From Tangfeifania sp. (lineage in GTDB: Bacteria > Bacteroidota > Bacteroidia > Bacteroidales > Prolixibacteraceae): a DNA stretch of 11,604 nt. The notes beneath the pieces were generated by a model. That model saw nothing but the letters and a program-made list of their open reading frames with translations, was not told the origin of the DNA and did no database searches. Where the stretch lies: positions 1 to 11,604 of the forward strand of contig JAGYMR010000067.1 of the NCBI GenBank assembly GCA_018400515.1, read 5' to 3'. Shown here one piece after another: positions 6,936 to 11,604 of this stretch (position 1 is its first letter; each line of letters begins with the position of its first letter). Position numbers and translations under genes: made by a program.

Positions 6936-6999
6936 GGGACTTCCTGAAAGACACGGGTGGCGTTTTCAACGAAAGACGGCACTCCTTTCAGGAAGTTCC
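6936..6999. terminator. Long imperfect hairpin between convergent genes, probable bidirectional terminator
   Basis: Arms GGGACTTCCTGAAAG (6936-6950) and CTTTCAGGAAGTTCC (6985-6999) pair over 15 positions with one G.U pair in the plus-strand RNA. The 34-base interior folds further, imperfectly, around GTGGCGTTTTC and GAAAGACGGCAC, leaving a tiny AAC apex. It fills most of the 90-base gap between the GH92 stop and the tilS stop. There is no long T-run on either side, so classic intrinsic termination is not proved, but the position between convergent genes fits. Confidence 0.6.
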
Positions 7000-7009
7000 T
7001 TCCCATCGT

Positions 7010-8353
7010 TTACGACTTCATTTCAATTTTTACCACCTGCCGGGTGCGGGGTGTTACTTTAAAACGGTTGTCGATCCGGCGCCCCATGACCCATACAATT
7101 TTCTGACCACTGCAAAGAAGCCAGGCATTCTCCTTTTCAGGCAGAGGCATTTTCTCGTCAATAAAAAAATCACTCAGCTTTTTAAAACCGGACATGCCCA
7201 GGGGCTGAAAGTAATCCCCCTGTTTCCACTTCCGCATAAGAAGCGGAAATTGCAGCTTTTCATAATCGAGGAAGGCGACCCGGGGATTTTCCGTAATCTC
7301 AAGATCCCGGCGCCAGATCTTTTCAATGGCAAGGTCGAAGGGAAGAAACAACTCCATATCCCCCTCCTCGATATAAAAAACCCGGTTTTCCTCCTCTTTT
7401 GGCAGCGGAGCAATGTAGAGATACTCCCGGTCTTTGACCAGCCGGTGGGTTTTGGAGAAAAACTGCTTCCCGGCCCCGGCATCAAGTCCCTGGTAAATCT
7501 GGTCTGCCACCGAAGCATTGAAGTTGTATCCGGAGAGCATTTCAAACAGGAGCACTTTTGCAAACGGGACCTCCCGGAGGGCTTTGATATGGATGGTTCC
7601 GCCGCCCTCCCGGGGGACTAAGACCCGTTCCCGGGCTTTCCGGATCCCTGTGGCGTAAACCTCTTCAGCCTCCCGGAGGTGGGCGATGGTTCCCGCCAGG
7701 TTCTCTTTGAAAGCGGGGTTCAATTCGGTAAAGAGGGGGATGATCCGGTGGCGGATAAAATTCCGCTGAAAAACCACTTCACTGTTGGTGGCATCCTCCC
7801 GGTAGCGGACCGAATGGAACCGGGCATATTCCTCAATCTCCCGGCGGCTGGCAAAAAGGAGGGGGCGGACGATATTTCCCGATTGTTCTTTAATGCCCGA
7901 AAGCCCCCGGATGCCTGTTTTTCTTGACAAATTCAGGAAAAAGGTCTCCAGCAGGTCATCCAGGTGGTGGGCAGTTGCAATGCGATCGTAATTTCGTTCT
8001 GCGCGCACCTTTTCAAAAAAATCGTACCGCAACTCCCGTGCAGCCATTTCAATGGATATTCCCTTCAGCCGTGCATGCCCACGGGTGTCAAAACGCCGGC
8101 AAATAAAGGGCACACCCGAGGGGGTGACGCACTGCCGGACAAATGCTTCATCCTTTTCGGAATCCTCTCCGCGGAGCTTGAAATTACAGTGAACCACCCC
8201 GTAGCGAAACCCCGACCGCTCAAACAGATGGAGGAGCACCATGCTGTCAATGCCTCCGCTGACCGCCAATAATACCTTTTGACGGGGGCGAATCAGCCGG
8301 TTGCTTTCAATAAAATCAGTGAACCGGCCCTGCATGGTGTCATTTCCATTCAT
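7010..8353 (-). CDS. tilS: tRNA(Ile)-lysidine synthetase
   Basis: This encodes a 447-residue cytoplasmic enzyme that uses ATP and lysine to convert C34 of the CAU anticodon of a tRNA-Ile to lysidine, so that it reads AUA; it is normally essential. The N-terminal PP-loop ATPase domain has SGGIDS (32-37), HCNFKLRG (55-62), ARELRYDFF, AHHLDDLLET (128-137), RPLL (163-166), EDATN (186-190) and RNFIRHRIIP (197-206), all hallmarks of TilS. The C-terminal part (about 345-447) contains the TilS substrate-binding domain, with MRKWKQGDYFQPLGMSGFKK and KLSDFFID. I start it at the ATG at 8353; an in-frame TTG precedes it directly, and Met7 (ATG at 8335) is an alternative. It lies 186 bases downstream of pepT on the same strand, a gap large enough for its own promoter, although no clear box is visible. 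It converges on the GH92 gene. Confidence 0.96.
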   Translation of the reverse strand: MNGNDTMQGRFTDFIESNRLIRPRQKVLLAVSGGIDSMVLLHLFERSGFRYGVVHCNFKLRGEDSEKDEAFVRQCVTPSGVPFICRRFDTRGHARLKGISIEMAARELRYDFFEKVRAERNYDRIATAHHLDDLLETFFLNLSRKTGIRGLSGIKEQSGNIVRPLLFASRREIEEYARFHSVRYREDATNSEVVFQRNFIRHRIIPLFTELNPAFKENLAGTIAHLREAEEVYATGIRKARERVLVPREGGGTIHIKALREVPFAKVLLFEMLSGYNFNASVADQIYQGLDAGAGKQFFSKTHRLVKDREYLYIAPLPKEEENRVFYIEEGDMELFLPFDLAIEKIWRRDLEITENPRVAFLDYEKLQFPLLMRKWKQGDYFQPLGMSGFKKLSDFFIDEKMPLPEKENAWLLCSGQKIVWVMGRRIDNRFKVTPRTRQVVKIEMKS

Positions 8354-8414
8354 CAAAAAAATTTTAAAAACCCGGGCAAATCCCTGCGAATCCCTGATTC
8401 CCCTCCCGGCATCT

Positions 8415-8496
8415 GATCATCGCTGGATGATCCATGAAACAAATGTTTTCTGTATCATTCGACCACTCCATCCCAGGAGCAGGTCCGGTTACCGGA
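8415..8496. other. Two short dyads in the pepT-tilS gap (8415-8432 and 8484-8496)
   Basis: GATCATC-GCTG-GATGATC (8415-8432) is a perfect 7-bp stem with a 4-base loop. TCCGGT-T-ACCGGA (8484-8496) is a perfect 6-bp dyad around a single base. Both lie between the pepT stop and the tilS start. Neither is followed by a T-run on the minus strand, so they are not obvious terminators. They could be operator-like sites or chance. Confidence 0.35.
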
Positions 8497-8539
8497 GAAG
8501 GACAATCCAATATAGGACATTTCGAAATAAATATCAACT

Positions 8540-9778
8540 CTACTGTTCTCCGGCAGGAGCATCTGCGGATAATTCAGCAATATTCAAAATCACTTCCACC
8601 GCTTTGTGCATCGATGCTATGGGGATGTATTCGTAGGGGCCGTGAAAATTGTGCCCTCCGGCAAAGATATTGGGACAGGGCAGTCCTTCATAGGACAACC
8701 GGGCACCATCGGTTCCCCCGCGAATAGCCTTCACATCCGGTTCAATGCCGGCCATTTCCATGGCTTTTTTGGCAATGTCCACCACATAAATGACCGGTTC
8801 CACTTTCCGGCGCATGTTGTAATACTGATCTTCCAGTTCGATTTGAACCAGTTGTTTTCCAAGTTCAAAGTTAACCATGTCCACCACCTTTTTGAAGAGC
8901 GTCTTTTTTGCTTCGAATTTCCGGGGATCATGGTCACGGATCAGGTAATTCAGTTCGGCCTTTTCCACATTGCCTTTCATGGACAACAGATGAAAAAAGC
9001 CTTCATATCCTGTGGTAAATTCGGGACGCTCTGCGGGGGGCAGCATGCCTGCGATCCGATGGGCTACCAGCGAGGCATTGATCATTTTGTCTTTGGCAAA
9101 TCCCGGATGAACGCTTCGTCCCTGCACAACCACCCTAGCCGAGGCAGCATTGAAATTCTCATATTCCAGCTCACCGATCCCGCCCCCGTCGAGGGTGTAG
9201 GCAAAATCGGCCCCGAATTTATTCACATCAAACTTATCGGCTCCCTTTCCGATCTCCTCATCCGGCGTAAAGGCAATCCGGATTTTTCCGTGCCTGATTT
9301 CCGGGTTGGTGAGCAATATTTCAGCCGCTGTAATGATCTCAGCCACCCCGGCCTTGTCGTCGGCCCCCAGCAGTGTATCGCCGCCGGCCGTAATGATATC
9401 CGCTCCTTTATATTTTAAAATCTCAGGAAATTCCGCGGGATCGATATCCACTCCGTTTTTCAGATGGAGCACCTGTCCCCCGTAATTCTCAATGATTTGC
9501 GGCTGCACGTTTTCCCCGGGGAAATCGGGACTGGTATCCACATGCGCAATAAAGCCCACTACCGGTCCGTCGCTTTCCTTTCCCCTGGCAGGAACCGTGG
9601 CCATAAGGTATCCGTTATTATCCAGCTCGACCTCTTCAAGGCCAATCTCCCTCAGTTCAGCAGCCAGTTTTTTCATGAATGCCGTTTGGCGCGAAGTACT
9701 GGGAAAGGTTTTGCTGTTGGGGTCAGAGGTGGTATGGATGGTTGCATACCTCAAAAATCGTTCGGTAACTTTTTCCAT
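8540..9778 (-). CDS. pepT: Peptidase T (tripeptidase, M20B metallopeptidase)
   Basis: The protein has 412 residues (E. coli PepT has 408). It is a cytoplasmic di-zinc aminopeptidase that removes the N-terminal residue from tripeptides. The M20 metal and catalytic residues are all present: AHVDTSPD gives His79 and Asp81, GADDKAG gives Asp141, TPDEEIG gives Glu174 and Glu175, TLDGG gives Asp197, and GHNFHGPYEY gives His379. The motif RGGTDGARLS (353-362) is specific to PepT. The dimerisation lid domain lies at about 210-325, with GRSVHPG near its start. The start ATG at 9778 gives the family N-terminus MEKVTERFLRY; there is no Shine-Dalgarno site. It is downstream of proS across a 231-base gap and upstream of tilS, all on the minus strand; whether they share a transcript is unclear. 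Confidence 0.97.
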   Translation of the reverse strand: MEKVTERFLRYATIHTTSDPNSKTFPSTSRQTAFMKKLAAELREIGLEEVELDNNGYLMATVPARGKESDGPVVGFIAHVDTSPDFPGENVQPQIIENYGGQVLHLKNGVDIDPAEFPEILKYKGADIITAGGDTLLGADDKAGVAEIITAAEILLTNPEIRHGKIRIAFTPDEEIGKGADKFDVNKFGADFAYTLDGGGIGELEYENFNAASARVVVQGRSVHPGFAKDKMINASLVAHRIAGMLPPAERPEFTTGYEGFFHLLSMKGNVEKAELNYLIRDHDPRKFEAKKTLFKKVVDMVNFELGKQLVQIELEDQYYNMRRKVEPVIYVVDIAKKAMEMAGIEPDVKAIRGGTDGARLSYEGLPCPNIFAGGHNFHGPYEYIPIASMHKAVEVILNIAELSADAPAGEQ

Positions 9779-9793
9779 AGCAAAAAAATTATT

Positions 9794-9855
9794 CTTTTTT
9801 TAAAAAAAGCCGTTCCTCCGGAAGAAAGCCGGGGTACCGGCATTCCCCGCCGGCT
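9794..9855 (-). terminator. Possible proS terminator: G+C-rich hairpin (9827-9855), then a T-run further on (9801-9809 region)
   Basis: On the minus strand, downstream of proS, AGCCGG (9855-9850) pairs with CCGGCT (9832-9827) around a 17-base loop that can add two G-C pairs. It is followed by TTCTT, and some 15 bases later by seven Ts that form part of a T7A7 palindrome (plus strand CTTTTTTTAAAAAAAG, 9794-9809). The hairpin is imperfect and the T-run is distant, so this is a weak terminator call. The rest of the 231-base proS-pepT gap shows no gene and no clear promoter box. Confidence 0.3.
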
Positions 9856-10009
9856 GCAAAGAAAAAATGGGCCTCTGCCGGGCATGTTCCTCAAGCACCC
9901 GCATGAATTATTGCGCAGGGCATCCCGTCGAAAAGCGCCACCGGGAAACCTGCTGAGATCGAACCAGCCCCGGAAGGGCCTTCAATATCCGTGGTAAAAA
10001 GATCCGGCT

Positions 10010-11485
10010 TTAATAAGCAATTCCGAAAAGCACCCGCTGTCCGGACGGTTTGCCCGAATAGACACAAACCCCCTCTTCCTGCTGGTTTTCAAGCGGCAGG
10101 CAGCGGATAGTGGCTTTTGTTTCCGCCTTGATCTTTTCCTCGGTTTCGGCCGTTCCGTCCCAGTGTGCCCAGACAAAACCTCCATGTTTAGTGATTATCT
10201 CCTTAAACTCCTCCCAGCTGTCGGCTTTCTTGATATTTTTAGTCCGGAAATCAAGGGCTTTTTCATAAATATTCTTCTGGATTTTCTCCAGCAACTGCTC
10301 AACATAATCCACGATCCCTTCCATGGGAACGACCTCTTTGGTGAGGGTATCCCGCCGGGCCACCTCCACGGTTTGATTTTCCAGATCACGGGGTCCCATG
10401 GCGAGTCGTACCGGAACGCCTTTCATTTCATATTCAGCAAATTTCCAGCCCGGTTTTTTGTTATCGCTGGAATCAAATTTCACCGGGATCCCTTTTGCTT
10501 TCAGCCCCTCCCGGATTTTTTCCGCTTTCTCCGAGAGTTCCTCCAGCTGTTCGCTCTTTTTATAAATGGGAACAATGACCACCTGGATGGGGGCCAGTTT
10601 AGGCGGAAGCACCAGTCCGTTATCGTCGGAATGGGCCATAACAAGTGCACCCATGAGCCGGGTGGAAACCCCCCATGAGGTAGCCCAGACATACTCCTCG
10701 CGTCCCGCTTTGTTGGTAAACTTCACGTCAAAAGCCTTCGCAAAATTTTGGCCCAGAAAGTGGGAAGTCCCTGCCTGCAGCGCTTTTCCATCCTGCATCA
10801 ATGCTTCGATGGTATACGTATCGATGGCACCTGCGAACCGTTCGCTTTCGGTTTTCAGCCCTTTGATGACGGGCAGGGCCATGAAATTTTCAGCAAACGC
10901 GGCATAAACATTGATGATCTTTTGAGTCTCTTCAATGGCCTCCTCTTTGGTGGCATGCGCGGTATGGCCCTCCTGCCATAAAAACTCAGCAGTCCGCAGA
11001 AAAAGCCGGGTACGCATTTCCCAGCGCACCACATTGGCCCATTGGTTGATGAGCAGCGGTAAGTCGCGGTGCGACTGGATCCAGTTCCGGTAAGTGTTCC
11101 AGATAATGGTTTCTGAAGTGGGCCGTACAATCAGCTCTTCCTCCAGTTTGGCATCCGGGTCCACGATCACCCCGCCTTTTTCTTCATCGTTTTTCAGGCG
11201 GTAATGCGTCACTACCGCGCACTCTTTTGCAAAACCTTCCACATGGTCGGCCTCCTTACTGAAAAATGATTTCGGAATAAAAAGCGGGAAATAGGCATTG
11301 ACATGTCCTGTCTCTTTGAACATCCGGTCCAGCTCTCCCTGCATTTTCTCCCAAATGGCATATCCATAGGGTTTAATAACCATGCATCCCCTAACAGCAG
11401 AGCTTTCTGCCAAATCAGCCTTAATGACCAGATCCTGATACCATTGCGAATAATTTTCGCTGCGTGGAGTTAATTCTTTCGCCAT
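10010..11485 (-). CDS. proS: Prolyl-tRNA synthetase, short archaeal/eukaryote-like type
   Basis: This 491-residue class II aminoacyl-tRNA synthetase charges tRNA-Pro with proline. The length and sequence are those of the archaeal/eukaryote-like ProRS: it lacks the roughly 180-residue editing insertion of the E. coli type (570-residue class) and ends in the type-specific C-terminal domain closing with ...[14 protein letters not shown], including the C-terminal tyrosine. Landmarks are [20 protein letters not shown] at the start, [16 protein letters not shown] (31-46, motif 1 region), RPTSET (121-126), [20 protein letters not shown] (154-173, motif 2), [16 protein letters not shown] (237-252) and [17 protein letters not shown] (272-288, motif 3). 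The anticodon-binding domain covers about 300-400. This form is common in Bacteroidota. The start ATG at 11485 has no Shine-Dalgarno site but has an A/T-rich leader with a small dyad. It is divergent from the gene beginning at 11585. Confidence 0.97.
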   Translation of the reverse strand: MAKELTPRSENYSQWYQDLVIKADLAESSAVRGCMVIKPYGYAIWEKMQGELDRMFKETGHVNAYFPLFIPKSFFSKEADHVEGFAKECAVVTHYRLKNDEEKGGVIVDPDAKLEEELIVRPTSETIIWNTYRNWIQSHRDLPLLINQWANVVRWEMRTRLFLRTAEFLWQEGHTAHATKEEAIEETQKIINVYAAFAENFMALPVIKGLKTESERFAGAIDTYTIEALMQDGKALQAGTSHFLGQNFAKAFDVKFTNKAGREEYVWATSWGVSTRLMGALVMAHSDDNGLVLPPKLAPIQVVIVPIYKKSEQLEELSEKAEKIREGLKAKGIPVKFDSSDNKKPGWKFAEYEMKGVPVRLAMGPRDLENQTVEVARRDTLTKEVVPMEGIVDYVEQLLEKIQKNIYEKALDFRTKNIKKADSWEEFKEIITKHGGFVWAHWDGTAETEEKIKAETKATIRCLPLENQQEEGVCVYSGKPSGQRVLFGIAY

Positions 11486-11492
11486 TTTTTTT

Positions 11493-11507
11493 AATTTGGT
11501 ACAAATT
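11493..11507. promoter_or_regulatory. Small dyad upstream of proS (AATTTG-GTA-CAAATT)
   Basis: AATTTG (11493-11498) and CAAATT (11502-11507) form a perfect 6-bp inverted repeat with a 3-base centre, starting 8 bases before the proS ATG in the 99-base divergent gap. It could be an operator or a leader element. The surrounding sequence is very A/T-rich, which makes chance dyads more likely. Confidence 0.3.
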
Positions 11508-11570
11508 TTGCTTTTTTTATCATGTTTTAAAGTTTACAAAGAAAATAAATATTATTGACATTGAATAAAC

Positions 11571-11584
11571 AGGGAGGACGAGTT
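11571..11584 (+). promoter_or_regulatory. Strong Shine-Dalgarno site before the rightmost gene
   Basis: AGGGAGG at 11571-11577 contains GGAGG and lies 7 bases before the ATG at 11585, an ideal spacing. None of the other genes in this window has such a site, so it both supports the start and stands out. A promoter-like TATTATTG (11550-11557, one mismatch to TAnnTTTG) lies 15 bases upstream of it. Confidence 0.6.
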
Positions 11585-11604
11585 ATGAAATCAAGATTAA
11601 CAAT
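11585..11604 (+). CDS. Start of an unidentified plus-strand gene, cut by the window edge
   Basis: Only six codons are visible (MKSRLT...) before the sequence ends. The well-placed GGAGG immediately upstream makes this a credible start. A short basic N-terminus could begin a signal peptide, but nothing more can be said. It is transcribed away from proS. Confidence 0.5.

Noticed and set aside
8379..8396. Short direct repeat AATCCCTG twice, 10 bases apart, upstream of tilS
   Set aside because: Too short and only two units, with no sign of a CRISPR or operator array.
9952..9968. tRNA T-arm look-alike on the minus strand (GCTGG-TTCGATC-TCAGC)
   Set aside because: The stem and loop fit the T-arm consensus, but no matching acceptor stem, D-arm or anticodon arm lies at the required distance. 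Probably chance.

Overview
The window looks like chromosomal DNA of a member of the Bacteroidota, probably a free-living Bacteroidales/Marinilabiliales-type organism. Three lines of evidence point there. Several genes are preceded by the Bacteroidota -7 promoter box TAnnTTTG rather than by sigma70-type boxes, and most starts lack a Shine-Dalgarno sequence. A GH92 glycosidase is made as a lipoprotein next to a DUF1080 (3-keto-glycoside hydrolase family) protein. The housekeeping proteins also read like Bacteroidota versions. The genus cannot be fixed from the sequence alone.

Left part (1-1222). The first 70 bases hold the start of a minus-strand gene whose N-terminus resembles small hotdog-fold (PaaI-type) thioesterases. 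Between it and a minus-strand prohibitin/SPFH gene lies about 330 bases of AT-rich, non-coding, repetitive DNA: a 107-bp direct repeat with a 135-bp period, interleaved with three copies (two full, one half) of a roughly 60-bp palindrome-bearing element. This is the most unusual part of the window.

Middle part (1223-6919). A 471-base divergent intergenic region carries a clear promoter for prfC (release factor 3) and a promoter-like box facing the prohibitin gene. prfC is followed after 17 bases by a UPF0316/DUF2179-type membrane protein. A further promoter then precedes a two-gene unit, a secreted DUF1080 protein and a GH92 exo-alpha-mannosidase-like lipoprotein separated by 3 bases. This looks like a small export-and-degrade module for a glycan or glycoside.

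Right part (6920-11604). A long imperfect hairpin sits where the GH92 gene and the minus-strand genes converge. Three minus-strand housekeeping genes follow: proS (short, archaeal/eukaryote-like prolyl-tRNA synthetase), pepT (tripeptidase) and tilS (tRNA-Ile lysidine synthetase), in that transcriptional order and separated by gaps of 231 and 186 bases. Divergent from proS, a plus-strand gene begins 20 bases before the window ends, behind an unusually strong GGAGG site.

Apart from the left-hand repeats and some hairpins, this is ordinary core-genome sequence. I see no complete novel defence, mobile or biosynthetic system.
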